Source of the DNA: Synechococcus sp. UW105
GTDB taxonomy: Bacteria; Cyanobacteriota; Cyanobacteriia; PCC-6307; Cyanobiaceae
Direction: 5' to 3'
NCBI RefSeq assembly: GCF_900473935.1
Contig: NZ_UCNN01000009.1
Span: 62,001 to 126,000 of the forward strand
DNA length: 64,000 bases
In this document: positions 41,208-51,100 of the stretch, in pieces
Layout: each line of letters begins with the position of its first letter
Numbering within the stretch: the stretch's first letter is position 1
The notes under the pieces: model-generated
The model's input: the letters and a program-made list of their open reading frames with translations, nothing else
What the model was told of the DNA's origin: nothing
Database searches by the model: none
Position numbers and translations under genes: made by a program

Positions 41208-41774
41208 TTGGCGCTCGATGAGAACTCCTTGCGGCGATTTCAGCTGTCCTCCTTCATCCGCTTCACACTGCTTGCGGTGTATCTGGCCTTGGTTCTGCCG
41301 CTGCCGGCATTAGCGCCATCGGCGCTCATGCCTTGGCTGGTTCTGGCAGACCTGGCAGGGCTGGTCTTGATCTGGGCGCTGCTGTCCGAACACGTTGACG
41401 TGTCGGACTCGGGCCTACGGGTGGGATACCCCACATGGTGCGGTTGGCTCTTTCGTCGAAGCTGGAGCCTGGAGTGGGATGAGATCAGCGGACTGGTCCC
41501 CATCTCCACCAGCCAAGGGGGGCGGGTTTATTACTTCACGACCGATGACTTAAGGCACCAGTTGCTGCCCCAGCGCCTGAATGATTTCCCTGAGTTCCTG
41601 GCCATGGTTGAGCGGCATAGCGGAATCAACACCTCAGAGATCAAAGGGCTGACTCCGCCATGGACCTATCGCTTGCTCGCAGGCCTCGCTGTCCTGATGC
41701 TCGCCAGTGAAACGACAACGTTCCTGGCGATTCAGCAGGGTTGGGCACTCATGCCGCCAGGTGGTCAAGGCTGA
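41208..41774 (+). CDS. Membrane protein of unknown function (188 aa)
   Basis: Starts at TTG 41208. Two N-terminal helices (RFTLLAVYLALVLPLPALA and MPWLVLADLAGLVLIWALL) are followed by a soluble PH-like region (VDVSDSGLRVGYPTWCGWLF, WSLEWDEISGLVPI), then one C-terminal helix (LLAGLAVLMLASETTTFLA). This plan is common in cyanobacterial conserved proteins without known role. Its 3' end overlaps the convergent regulator gene by 26 bp. Confidence 0.65.
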   Translation: MALDENSLRRFQLSSFIRFTLLAVYLALVLPLPALAPSALMPWLVLADLAGLVLIWALLSEHVDVSDSGLRVGYPTWCGWLFRRSWSLEWDEISGLVPISTSQGGRVYYFTTDDLRHQLLPQRLNDFPEFLAMVERHSGINTSEIKGLTPPWTYRLLAGLAVLMLASETTTFLAIQQGWALMPPGGQG

Positions 41775-42513
41775 AGCGGTAACCCTGTTGGCGAACGGTG
41801 GTGATTCCACCGCCATTGCCCAGTCCGGCCTGTTCAAGCTTGCGACGCAGGGTGAGCACCTGGGTGTCCACCGAGCGGGGGCCACCACTGAACGGAGGCC
41901 AGGCCATACGAAGCAGGTCTTGACGGCTGCGAACCACTCCTGGTGGCATCAGCAGGGCGCAGAGCAAGGCGAATTCGCGAGGGCTGAGCTCTACCGGCTT
42001 CTCACGCAGGGTGACTTGACGCAACAAGAGGTGAACTTCCAGGGGGCCGACGGTGACGCGTTCCTGCAGACCCGAACGACCCCGCTTGAGCAAGGTGCGA
42101 CAGCGCGCTGCCAGCTCTTCCAAACCGAAGGGCTTACGCAGGACATCGTCGGCGCCCTCGTCCAACAGACCGACGACCGGTTCGGCGCCGCTGCGAGCGG
42201 TGAGAACGATCACGGGGCAGCGCAAATGCTGACCAAGGCGCAATGCTGAACTGCGTTCCAGCAACTCTGCACTGACCAGAAGATCAGGAGACTGTTCTTC
42301 ACAGACCTCCACGGCTTCCTCAGCAGTCGCCACAGCAGCCGTGAGATAACCGTCCTGGCGCAAGCGCTGCACCAAGACCGTTCGCAGGGTGGGATGAGGT
42401 TCCACAATCAGGACCCGAGAAGGCTCCTTGGGGAGATCTGCAGCCGAAACCGGCGCATACTCCGGAGACTCAGAAGCTCCAACGGGGATCAGATCGCGAG
42501 AAGAGGAGGTCAC
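41749..42513 (-). CDS. OmpR-type regulator with atypical receiver
   Basis: 254 residues. The C-terminal winged helix (ELSPREFALLCALLMPPGVV, RSVDTQVLTLRRKLEQAG, GITTVRQQGYRF) is a standard OmpR/PhoB DNA-binding domain. The receiver is unusual: the acidic pair reads VEPHP, and the phospho-Asp position lies in PDLLVSAELL with no Asp at the expected site, while Thr (VLTARS) and Lys (LRKPFG) remain. It probably works without phosphorylation, as described for other atypical cyanobacterial regulators. No kinase is adjacent. Confidence 0.82.
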   Translation of the reverse strand: MTSSSRDLIPVGASESPEYAPVSAADLPKEPSRVLIVEPHPTLRTVLVQRLRQDGYLTAAVATAEEAVEVCEEQSPDLLVSAELLERSSALRLGQHLRCPVIVLTARSGAEPVVGLLDEGADDVLRKPFGLEELAARCRTLLKRGRSGLQERVTVGPLEVHLLLRQVTLREKPVELSPREFALLCALLMPPGVVRSRQDLLRMAWPPFSGGPRSVDTQVLTLRRKLEQAGLGNGGGITTVRQQGYRFSLDHLAA

Positions 42514-42592
42514 ATCAGTTGACGGAGCGCCATTACGCTAATCCCAATTCAATGGCACGCTGGTAACAGAGGCTGCCGTCCTCACAAAGGTC

Positions 42593-42862
42593 ATGACATC
42601 CCTGCAACATCCACAGGCGATCCGACACTTTCAGTCGCTCTGTGATGCTTGTCAGGAACTGACCCATCGCTATCACAGTCCATCTGAACTCCGCCTTTAC
42701 GCAGACGGTTACCTGCATGCTCTTCGGCGCTGCGAAGAGCTCGACCCTCGCGAATTGGCCAAGCTTGAAACTCTGATCGATCGCTGGATCCTCGATCCTT
42801 CCAGCTTCATTGGGCCCAATGGCGATGTAGGCACCCTCTTCCGTCAACCAGAACTAGGCTGA
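42593..42862 (+). CDS. Conserved small cyanobacterial protein (89 aa)
   Basis: MTSLQHPQAIRHFQSLCDAC, LRLYADGYLHALRRCEELDP, then LETLIDRWILDPSSFIGPNG. An all-helical soluble protein with two to three Cys, like a conserved cyanobacterial family (I believe DUF6761; not verified). It begins 79 bp after the start of the divergent regulator, so the spacer may be shared control DNA. Confidence 0.6.
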   Translation: MTSLQHPQAIRHFQSLCDACQELTHRYHSPSELRLYADGYLHALRRCEELDPRELAKLETLIDRWILDPSSFIGPNGDVGTLFRQPELG

Positions 42863-42908
42863 CGTCATCACGGACAGCATCCGATTCAACCGTCACTCGC
42901 TCGAGTCG

Positions 42909-43790
42909 GTGTCGCTGGTGGACGTGCCGGCAGGACGCATTCAATATCGCTTCTATCAACCTCACTCTGAGCAAGCCGCACAACGCACACCTCTGATCGT
43001 CACCCATGGTGGTCCTGGTGGAAGCAGCATCGGGCTCTACGACGCCCTGAACGGGCTCGCAGACCAGCGACCGGTGATCTTCTATGACCAGCTGGGGTCG
43101 CATGGGTCTCCGGCAGAACTCAGCCGTGAACAGATGACGCTGGAACGATTTGCGGAGGAGCCTCTGCGACTGATGGATGCGCTAGCCATCGAAACCGCTC
43201 AGCTGCTCGGCCATTCCTGGGGAGGCAGCGTGATCACCCAGTTCTGTCTCAACCATCCAGAACGGGTGAAAGCACTGGTGCTGTCCTCACCACTCCTTTC
43301 CACTCTGCGCTGGATTGAGGACTGCAACACCCTGCTCAAGGAGCTAAGCAACCAGGGACTCAAGGGCGCTGCCCTTGAGGAAGCGTTCAATCGGCGCCAC
43401 TTCTGCCGCAGCAACCCAGCGCCTCGTGCGCTTGCACGAGAACAAGAACGCAGCAACAAAAAGCTCTACGAACAGATGTGGGGCCCCAGTGAATTCGCTC
43501 ATGCCGGCATGCTGGGCGACCTTGATTTTTTCCCTCGACTCAGAGAAATCAAGGCAATGACGCTACTGATCTGCGGCGAACACGACACCGCCACGCCTCA
43601 GACCATGGAGCAGGCAAAACAAAGGATCGGGCCACTCGCCAAAACGGTGGTCTTGCCAGATGCAGGCCATAAGACCTACATCGACCAACACAGCGCTTAT
43701 GTCCAGACCGTTGAGAGCTTTCTAGCCCGGAATGACACTGCGAACGACATGGCCACTACCCCCTCCACCAAGGCGGAGGGGACACCATGA
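42909..43790 (+). CDS. Proline iminopeptidase-type alpha/beta hydrolase
   Basis: 293 residues from GTG 42909. HGGPGGSS (oxyanion region) is followed by the nucleophile elbow GHSWGG (Ser), the acid in CGEHDTATP and the base in AGHKTYID. The HGGPG motif and length are those of the prolyl aminopeptidase family, cytoplasmic enzymes removing N-terminal proline or cleaving amides or esters. The true substrate is unknown. A GC hairpin (CCCCTCC/GGAGGGG, 43759-43780) near the end of the gene may aid termination. Confidence 0.8.
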   Translation: MSLVDVPAGRIQYRFYQPHSEQAAQRTPLIVTHGGPGGSSIGLYDALNGLADQRPVIFYDQLGSHGSPAELSREQMTLERFAEEPLRLMDALAIETAQLLGHSWGGSVITQFCLNHPERVKALVLSSPLLSTLRWIEDCNTLLKELSNQGLKGAALEEAFNRRHFCRSNPAPRALAREQERSNKKLYEQMWGPSEFAHAGMLGDLDFFPRLREIKAMTLLICGEHDTATPQTMEQAKQRIGPLAKTVVLPDAGHKTYIDQHSAYVQTVESFLARNDTANDMATTPSTKAEGTP

Positions 43791-43803
43791 ATCAAGAGAC
43801 CCC

Positions 43804-44127
43804 TCAACTTGCGAGGGCAATCTCCAGCTTCTCCTTTAACTCGCCAGAGTTGTACATCTCGATCAGGATGTCGGACCCACCGATGAATTCACCATTCACA
43901 TACACCTGAGGGATGGTGGGCCATTCAGAGAATTCCTTGATGCCCTGGCGGATTTCCATGTCCGAGAGGACATCGAAGGTTTCGAAACTCATCCCCAAGG
44001 AATTGAGGATCTGCACAACATTGTTGGAGAAGCCGCACTGAGGCATCAACTTATTGCCCTTCATAAACACGAAGATCGGCGTGGATTGAATCAGCTCTTC
44101 GATGCGTGATTTGGTCTGGCTATCCAT
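43804..44127 (-). CDS. Monothiol glutaredoxin (CGFS type)
   Basis: 107 residues from ATG 44127, the usual length of Grx4/GrxD-type proteins; a frame from 44196 adds a Pro/Ser tail that I regard as untranslated. MDSQTKSRIEELIQ is followed by FMKGNKLMPQCGFSNNVVQI with the CGFS active site, then WPTIPQVYVNGEFIGGSDIL. CGFS glutaredoxins bind a glutathione-ligated [2Fe-2S] cluster and pair with BolA. The bolA-like gene lies directly upstream on the same strand. Confidence 0.92.
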   Translation of the reverse strand: MDSQTKSRIEELIQSTPIFVFMKGNKLMPQCGFSNNVVQILNSLGMSFETFDVLSDMEIRQGIKEFSEWPTIPQVYVNGEFIGGSDILIEMYNSGELKEKLEIALAS

Positions 44128-44228
44128 GGGGGGCGCAGGCAGGGAGACGGGTGTTTTGGCTCGTTTCGAGGGCGACGGTGACACGGAGTTCGTCATGCGC
44201 GCGTGAGCACGACTTCAAAGACTCATTG

Positions 44229-44462
44229 TCAGTCAGGAGTGGAGGTGTTGAGGGCAAGAGCATGGATCGCTTCACTGGCGAGATGGTCCCGCAAGGCGCC
44301 ATACACCAACTGGTGTTGCTTGATCCGCGACAGTCCAGTGAATCCTGAGGAGACCACACTCACCTGAAGGTGATCTCCACCACCAGTTAGGTCTTCAATC
44401 TCCACATTGGCGTCAGGCAGAGCCTGCCGAATCGCCGCGGCCACTGCATCAGGTTGAACCAT
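44229..44462 (-). CDS. BolA-family protein
   Basis: 77 residues from ATG 44462 ([20 protein letters not shown]). [20 protein letters not shown] and [14 protein letters not shown] with conserved His are BolA features. BolA forms a [2Fe-2S]-bridged heterodimer with CGFS glutaredoxin, whose gene follows about 100 bp downstream on the same strand, so the pair is probably an operon for iron-sulfur handling or iron sensing. Confidence 0.9.
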   Translation of the reverse strand: MVQPDAVAAAIRQALPDANVEIEDLTGGGDHLQVSVVSSGFTGLSRIKQHQLVYGALRDHLASEAIHALALNTSTPD

Positions 44463-44519
44463 GGTCAACGGGACTGTCTGGACAGTGATGTTGGCAGATC
44501 GCTCAAGGCGATGATCGCC

Positions 44520-45062
44520 TTAGTTGCCACCAGCCTTGGCGGCAGCGAAGGGAGTCTCAACGAATCCGAGCTCCAGAAGGCTCTGATAAGCCTTCTGGCC
44601 TTCTGGCTGGGAAGGGGTCATCAGACGCACAACTTCAACCAAGACAGGAACGGCAACCTCTGGCTGATTCTGGCGGCGGAACAAAGCTGCAAGACGCAGA
44701 TTGGCCTGGGCAAGAAGCCCGAGCGCTGCACGACCCTTGGAGTCCATTTCACGCGGAATGCGGGCATCGAGGCCACGGAAGGCTCCGCTCAGATCGCGAT
44801 AGAACGCAAGCAGCTGCTTGGCTGCTGCACGGGCATTGTCGTAGTCCTTGCGAGCTTCGGCGAGATTGCCTGCCGCGACGGCAGCATCACCACGGTTAAG
44901 CAGCGACTGAACCGCAGCGGTATTAAAACCAGCACCTTCTGAGGCAAGCACTTTGGAGACCCCATCCGAGGCCTGCTGATCGGCCTGAGCGAAGGCGACG
45001 GTGGGAGCAACCACCAGACCAGCAGCCACAGCAAGGGCAGTCAGCGAAAGGCGGAAACGCAT
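44520..45062 (-). CDS. Exported helical-repeat protein (180 aa)
   Basis: The signal peptide ends near AFAQA. The mature part is a helical repeat region: LLNRGDAAVAAGNLAEARKD then YDNARAAAKQLLAFYRDL, and a second pair LRLAALFRRQNQPEVAVPVL. This is TPR-like. Conserved cyanobacterial exported proteins of this type are of unknown role. Lies between bolA and plsC on the same strand. Confidence 0.65.
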   Translation of the reverse strand: MRFRLSLTALAVAAGLVVAPTVAFAQADQQASDGVSKVLASEGAGFNTAAVQSLLNRGDAAVAAGNLAEARKDYDNARAAAKQLLAFYRDLSGAFRGLDARIPREMDSKGRAALGLLAQANLRLAALFRRQNQPEVAVPVLVEVVRLMTPSQPEGQKAYQSLLELGFVETPFAAAKAGGN

Positions 45063-45088
45063 GAACAGACCACAACAGTGGGCGGACT

Positions 45089-45787
45089 CTAAGGGGATAT
45101 CAGAGGACGGCCTACGGCAGCACGGGCCGCTTGTTCAGCTGATTGCATCCGCTCGGTTAACAGCTGATTGAAAATCCGAGTCGCCTCTCGGCCGCTGTTC
45201 TCAGTGGTGAGGGATTCACCGAAGCAGACCGCCGCACGACCACAAGGGCGGGGACGGGCCTCGCTGTAGGCCAAGCCAACAGGCACCACCTGAACAGGCA
45301 CACCTTGACGTGTCGCGAGTTGAGAGAGGCGGGCCAGCCCCTGCTGCAGACGTATGGGCTCATCGGAGCGGTTGATCCTTCCCTCTGGAAACACAACCAG
45401 CTGCTCTCCAGCAGAGAGGAGGTCAATGGCATAGCGGAGGGTGGTCATCGACGGCCGGCCCTGATCAACGGCAAAGCAGCCAAGGCGATGCAAAAACCAC
45501 CCCTGCAAACCGACCATCTCAGTACCGGTCACCATGAAGCGACAGTCCCGACCGGTCACCCTCCGACCCGCCGCCATGGGCAACATCAGAGCATCCCATC
45601 GGGCCCGATGGGTCGGAGCCAAGAGCACCGGGCCATCCACGGGAAGACGATCAGCACCAAGGACAACTCGCTCACGGAAGTAACTCTTCAGCGCAAAGTC
45701 CTGCGTGAGCACCATCGCCATCGGTGCCCAAAAAGGGTCAATCCCCGAGCTCAGAGCTTGTTCGCGAGTCGCCAGGCTCGAGTTCAC
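45089..45787 (-). CDS. plsC: 1-acyl-glycerol-3-phosphate acyltransferase
   Basis: 232 residues from GTG 45787. The acyltransferase box HRARWD (HxxxxD) is followed by FPEGRINRS, the motif that binds the phosphate of the acceptor. It transfers a second acyl chain to lysophosphatidate in membrane lipid synthesis. One amphipathic N-terminal segment may attach it to the membrane. Divergent from pdxJ, a neighbourhood I recall from other marine picocyanobacteria. Confidence 0.85.
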   Translation of the reverse strand: MNSSLATREQALSSGIDPFWAPMAMVLTQDFALKSYFRERVVLGADRLPVDGPVLLAPTHRARWDALMLPMAAGRRVTGRDCRFMVTGTEMVGLQGWFLHRLGCFAVDQGRPSMTTLRYAIDLLSAGEQLVVFPEGRINRSDEPIRLQQGLARLSQLATRQGVPVQVVPVGLAYSEARPRPCGRAAVCFGESLTTENSGREATRIFNQLLTERMQSAEQAARAAVGRPLISP

Positions 45788-45922
45788 CGCGAAGGCTCAT
45801 CCGTTCATCACGGCAAAAAGCTAGGTCGTGCCGTGCCATTTTCTTGCCGTCACAGGGCAGTTGATCCTTCGGCCCGCGCCCCATCAGGAGCTGCATAGAG
45901 TCGGGCGGTCAGAGAGAGCACT

Positions 45923-46669
45923 GTGGCCAGCCTCGGCGTCAACATTGATCACATTGCCAATGTTCGCCAAGCGAGGCGAACGGTGGAGCCCGACCCCGTG
46001 CCGATGGCCCTCTTGGCCGAACTTGGCGGGGCCGATGGCATCACCGTGCACCTGCGAGAAGACCGGCGTCATATTCAGGACCGAGATGTTGAGCTTCTGC
46101 GCCAGACGGTGCGCAGCCGCCTCAATCTGGAAATGGCGTCCACAGCAGAAATGGAGGCGATTGCCCTTCGCATCAAGCCCGACATGGTCACTCTGGTGCC
46201 AGAGCGCCGTGAGGAGGTGACCACCGAAGGAGGCCTCAATGTCTCAGCCCAACTGGAAGCCCTGAGCTCCATGGTCGGGACGCTGCAGGCAGCCTCCATT
46301 CCCGTGAGCCTGTTCGTGGATCCAGATCCGGAGCAACTCAAAGCAAGCCAGGCCACCGGGGCCCGCTGGGTCGAACTGCACACGGGTGCCTATGCAGAGG
46401 CGCGCTGGGATCGGCAAGCCGTGGAGCTGGCACGACTGACGCAAGCCACTGCCCACGCCAGGGCCCTCGGCCTCCGGGTGAATGCAGGCCATGGACTCAC
46501 CTATCAAAACGTGGAGCCGATTGCCGCCATCGAGGGCATGGAGGAGCTCAACATTGGCCATACGATCGTGACCAGGGCTCTGGCAGTCGGTCTGCAGAAC
46601 GCGGTGAGCGAGATGCGGCGTCTGATAGAGAATCCACGCCGTGACCCCCTGTTCGGACGTCTGAACTGA
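45923..46669 (+). CDS. pdxJ: Pyridoxine 5'-phosphate synthase
   Basis: 248 residues from GTG 45923. [19 protein letters not shown] is the PdxJ start, then [20 protein letters not shown] and the C-terminal [11 protein letters not shown] phosphate-binding loop. It condenses 1-deoxyxylulose 5-phosphate with 3-amino-2-oxopropyl phosphate to make vitamin B6. The stop overlaps the ATG of the next gene (ATGA type), so the two are translationally coupled. Confidence 0.95.
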   Translation: MASLGVNIDHIANVRQARRTVEPDPVPMALLAELGGADGITVHLREDRRHIQDRDVELLRQTVRSRLNLEMASTAEMEAIALRIKPDMVTLVPERREEVTTEGGLNVSAQLEALSSMVGTLQAASIPVSLFVDPDPEQLKASQATGARWVELHTGAYAEARWDRQAVELARLTQATAHARALGLRVNAGHGLTYQNVEPIAAIEGMEELNIGHTIVTRALAVGLQNAVSEMRRLIENPRRDPLFGRLN

Positions 46670-46986
46670 TGACCACCTATCACTTCGTTGCCGCCAGCGA
46701 ACGCTTCCTCACGCAAGAAGAGCCCCTAGAAGAAGTGCTGAAAGAGCGCAGACGGAACTATGCCGAGCAGGGCAAAGACATTGATTTCTGGCTGGTGCGG
46801 CACCCGGCATTCCTTCAAGCTGCTGAGCTCTCAAGCATTGCCGCCAAGGTTCCAACACCCTCAGCCGCGGTGGTGTCGACCGATCCCCGCTTTATCACCT
46901 TCATGAAGCTGCGTTTGGAGTTCGTTGCAGAGGGACGTTTCGAGGCACCATCCACCACAATCCCCGATGCACTCGCCGAAGCTTGA
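46669..46986 (+). CDS. ycf54: Ycf54, subunit/assembly factor of Mg-protoporphyrin ester cyclase
   Basis: 105 residues beginning [20 protein letters not shown], with KDIDFWLVRHPAFLQA and VVSTDPRFITFMKLRLEFVA, nearly the whole of the Ycf54 signature. Ycf54 is needed for the oxidative cyclase step that makes protochlorophyllide in chlorophyll synthesis. Overlaps the pdxJ stop by 1 bp, so vitamin B6 and chlorophyll genes share a transcript here. Confidence 0.92.
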   Translation: MTTYHFVAASERFLTQEEPLEEVLKERRRNYAEQGKDIDFWLVRHPAFLQAAELSSIAAKVPTPSAAVVSTDPRFITFMKLRLEFVAEGRFEAPSTTIPDALAEA

Positions 46987-47090
46987 GCAACGGCCCTGCT
47001 CATCAACGTTCGATAAAAAGAACCCGTGCTGATCGATCAGACCGCAAGCGATCGATTAGCACGGTTGCCATCGGCAAAGGGAGTGGAGTG

Positions 47091-47408
47091 ATGCAAGCCA
47101 ACCAACTCCCTGTGCCTCAGCAAATCGCCCTGCTGGTGAAAGCGCTGGATGGAGCCAAGCGCACCAACGAAGCACTTGCCCGTTGCCGCAACGGTGATGA
47201 GATGGTGGACATTCTGCTTGGGGCCTCAGCCAAACTTGGCCTCAGGTTGACCCGGCGTGACCTACTGGAAACCCCACCGATCCGTGACTGGATCTGGTTT
47301 CGCAACAACGACCCTCTGCTCACGGTGGGCGACCGTAAGCCTCGTTATCAACAGAACATCGATCGACCTGAGCCCTCGCAACGCAAGAAATTCCTCGGGA
47401 TTTTCTAA
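47091..47408 (+). CDS. Conserved cyanobacterial protein (105 aa)
   Basis: Start at ATG 47091 (MQANQLPVPQQIALLVKALD), since the longer frame from 46983 adds an implausible Arg/Ser-rich N-terminus. LARCRNGDEMVDILLGASAK then LGLRLTRRDLLETPPIRDW has the helix spacing of Nif11-like N-terminal domains, a weak resemblance. The C-terminus is basic and rich in Gln/Pro. No function known. Confidence 0.55.
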   Translation: MQANQLPVPQQIALLVKALDGAKRTNEALARCRNGDEMVDILLGASAKLGLRLTRRDLLETPPIRDWIWFRNNDPLLTVGDRKPRYQQNIDRPEPSQRKKFLGIF

Positions 47409-47452
47409 CTCTCTTCAGTCCTGGGGGCCGCCAAGGCCATCAGAATGAATCC

Positions 47453-48139
47453 ATGCACTCCACCGTCCAGGTGTCTGAAACCAGCACACGCCATTGGGTG
47501 ATCGGGGACGTTCACGGCTGCCTCTTGGCCCTAGACGAGTTGCTGGAGCTCCTACCGCCTGGTGATCATCTGATTTTCTGCGGTGATGTCGTGGGGAGAG
47601 GGCCCGACATTCAGACCACAGCTGAGAGGGTTTGGGGACTGGTCAGCAGCGGTCGAGCCACTTGGCTGCGTGGAAACCATGAACAACGACTGATTGACGC
47701 ACAAGCCGCTCGTTTGGAGGGAGAGGACGACACTCCGTGCAAGACCAATCCGTGCAACACCAAACAGTGGATCGCACGGCTACGCACCCTGCCAGTGGTG
47801 TTCCAAGGCGATGGCTGGGTCGCCACCCACGCCGGCTTCGATCAAGATTGGCAACCTGATCTGGAAATCCGAGAACCGTTTTGGCGCACCTATGACGGAC
47901 GTTTCGGCCGGGTAGTGGTGGCCCATACCCCTGGTGATGATGTGCGCTATCAAGGGCAGATCGTGATCATCGACACCGGTGCGGTCTACGGCGGACAGCT
48001 GACCGCCTTCTGCCCTGAGACAGAGGCTGTCGTTCAGGTGAACGGTCTCAGCAACCTGACGGGATCGACCGCAGCGGACGCGACCCAAACGGAAGCAGAG
48101 CAGATCAAGCCCGTTCTCGTTAGCAGCGGCCCTTGCTGA
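47453..48139 (+). CDS. PPP-family serine/threonine phosphatase-like protein
   Basis: 228 residues with GDVHG (residues 18-22), GDVVGRG (about 43-49) and GNHE (about 70-73), the three metal-binding signatures of PPP phosphatases, and later histidines in ATHAGF and VAHTPGD. Relatives act on phosphoproteins or on dinucleoside polyphosphates (ApaH-like), which cannot be separated here. The 3' end overlaps the start of recC by 7 bp. Confidence 0.85.
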   Translation: MHSTVQVSETSTRHWVIGDVHGCLLALDELLELLPPGDHLIFCGDVVGRGPDIQTTAERVWGLVSSGRATWLRGNHEQRLIDAQAARLEGEDDTPCKTNPCNTKQWIARLRTLPVVFQGDGWVATHAGFDQDWQPDLEIREPFWRTYDGRFGRVVVAHTPGDDVRYQGQIVIIDTGAVYGGQLTAFCPETEAVVQVNGLSNLTGSTAADATQTEAEQIKPVLVSSGPC

Positions 48140-51100
48140 CTGTCTTCCGTAGTAACCGATCGGAACTGCTGGCCTCAGTGCTGGCGGCCAACTTCAGCTT
48201 GGATCCGCCGGGCATTCTTGAGCAGGCCCAAGTGGGGGTCAACACTTGGCCTACCAGCCGATGGCTGGGCGAACAGCTTGCCCTGGCCAACCCAGCGGGC
48301 ATCTGCGCCAACCTGCGCTTTCCATTCCCAACTGGCTTGTTACGGCAGCTCGTGGAACAGCTACTCGAGCCCGACCAGGCCTCCACCGGCCCCGATCCCT
48401 GGCGAGCACAAAACCTGGTCTGGCCACTGCTCGAGTTGCTACCGGATCTGCTCCAGCATCCCAGCAGCGCACCCTTGCAACGCTGGTTGCAGGACCGGCA
48501 TGCGGCCGGACTCGACAACCTCGATCAACCCCTATGGCAACTGACCCGAGCCATGGCCGATGCGATCGATGACTACACCCTCTACCGGCCGGCCATGCTC
48601 GAGGCCTGGTTGGCGGGGAAGAACGGTGGAAGCAGAGGTGAGGCATTGGCCGAGAGCGTTCTGTGGCAACCGGAACTGGTGCGGCGACTTCACAACGAGC
48701 TCAAGTGCCTTCCCTTTGGGCTCAAAGCACGGCAGCTGATCCGCCGCCTTCAGCAAGGGTGGAGACCTGAAGCTTCCCCTCAGCCTCCTCTGCGTCTTTT
48801 TGGGCTCAGCAGCCTGGCGCCTGTCCAGGTGGAACTGCTGCAAGCCATCTCGGCCTTGCGCAGGATTGAGCTCTATCTGCTCACCCCCTGCAAGGACCTC
48901 TGGCAACGCCAGCAGGTGGCCTTCGCCGAAGCACCGCTGGCGGAGGATTGGCTACTCAGTGTTCCCAGCCTGGAGGCTCGCTTCGGACGGCTAGGGGCAG
49001 AGTTTCAACAATTGCTTGAGGGCAGTGGCGAAACCCAGCTAGGCGAATGGGGAGAGAAAGACTTGTTCTTTTGCCCGGCCAGCGCTGCTGAGAACAACGA
49101 CCGTCGACCCAGTCTGCTGGAGCAGCTTCAGGAGCAACTGATCGATGGCGCGGAAGCCAATGGATTGTGCCTGGAAGCGGAGGATCGTTCGCTCCAGTTC
49201 CACGCTTGTCCAGGTCGGCTACGGCAGCTGCAAGTGATCCGTGATCAGATCCTGCAATTGCTGGCGCATGACGACAGCCTGGAGCCAAGAGACATCCTGG
49301 TGATGACACCGCAGGTGGAGGCTCTCGCCCCGTTAGTTGGTGCCGTCTTCGGAGACAGCGAGGCCACGGGTGTGCATCTCCCCTGGAGACTGACCGACCG
49401 CAGCCAGCAAAGTGACGCCGGCATCGCCCAGGGATTGCTGCAACTCCTGGCACTAGGGGGCGAACGCCTCACCGCATCCAAGCTGGAAGGACTGCTAGCC
49501 AACCCACCACTGCTCGCTGCGCACCAGCTGGAACCTGAAGATGCGGAAGCCATCACCCAGGCCCTGCAGCGAGCAGGATTCCGATGGGGAATCGATGCTG
49601 ATGATCGTGGCGGTGATCCCAGCCACAGCCTCAGCTGGGCCATCGACCGGATGATGCTCGGATTGGTGTTGCCCGATCGTCCAGGGCTCGCCATTGCCTC
49701 CACTGCCCCGATGGCCCTGCCAGGCAGCCTTGAGCAGCAAGGTCGCTGGCTGAGCCTGCTGCGACAACTGCTGCGCAGCCTCCGATGGTTGGGCAACAGC
49801 CGATCAGTGAAAGCCTGGGTGAAAGGCCTTCAAGAGCATCTAAGCCTCCTCTTTGGCGATGGCGGCGACTGGGCTTGGGAGCTACAGACCATCCATGCGG
49901 CCCTAACGGATTGGCATGGGATCGCTGCGGAAAGCAGCCTGAAACTGGCCGCTGCGGTTGTGGGAGACATTCTCGGGGAGCGCCTCAGCGAGGGCAGTGG
50001 TCGTTTCGGCCATCGATCCGGCGCCCTCACCATCAGTGCCCTGGAACCGATGCGAGCCATTCCCCACAAGGTGGTGGTGCTCATGGGGCTCGATGCAGGA
50101 GCCTTCCCTCGCCAGCGCCAGCGCCCAGGCTTTCACCTGATGGAGCAGCAACGCCTACTCGGAGATCCCAGCAGTGGCGACCAGGACCGCTATGTGCTGC
50201 TGGAAGCAGTTCTGTCGGCCCGACAGCACCTGCTCATCAGCTGGAGCTGTCGCGATGAGCGCACGGGTGAACGCCTTGAGGCCTCCACCCCCGTGCGCCA
50301 ATTGATGGACCTGCTCGAGCACGTGCCCGTGCGGGAGCACGCCGCCAACGCTCTCGAACGCAGCAATTTTCTGCACTCTCCGGCTTGGCCGCCATCCAGC
50401 TGCGATCAGCGTCTGCTGCAGGTGCGCCAGCATCTAGAAGGCGGTGGCGTTGATCAGCACGCGGGCCTGGCAAGCAGTACTCCGCCTCAACCGAGCGATG
50501 CACCGAGCCCCCTCACTCCCTGGGAGGATCTCCTGACATGGCTCAAGGCTCCTCAGAAGCATTGGCTTAAGCAGATTGACCTGCGACCACGGGAACACGA
50601 TCACCCCGTGGTCGATCTCGAGGCACACACGCTGGACGAAGCACAACGGTCCAGCTTGCTCAGGCGTGAGCTCACCCCTGAGAACACCCTCCTTAAGAAC
50701 GACAGCCCCGACTGGCTGGCTCTCGAGCATGGACGTGGAGTCTTGCCAGCCTTCTCCGCCGGAACCCTAGAAGCATCTCGGCTGGAACAACGCTGGAAAA
50801 GCCTGGCGTCCTGTCTGACAACGCTGGGTGAGGAGCGATCCAACTTGGTGCAGGTGGGCGCCCTTGAGGCCGCCCTGCCATTCCGCGGCGATCAAATCGT
50901 GCTGGTCCACACCGCCCGACCCCGAACCCCTCAACGACTGCAACTTTGGCTCTGGGCAGTTCTGGCCGCTGCAGCAGGCTGCCCCTTTCGCGCCGGTGTG
51001 CTGGTGGCGCGTGACGGACATCGCTTCCGGATCCTCGAGCGAATCACGCCCCCCGATCGCGATCAAGCCAACACACTGATCGATCAACTGCAGGGCTGGC

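Noticed and set aside
46983-47090. N-terminal extension of the protein at 47091
   Set aside because: Arg/Ser-rich and unlike conserved cyanobacterial starts; ATG 47091 gives a normal N-terminus.
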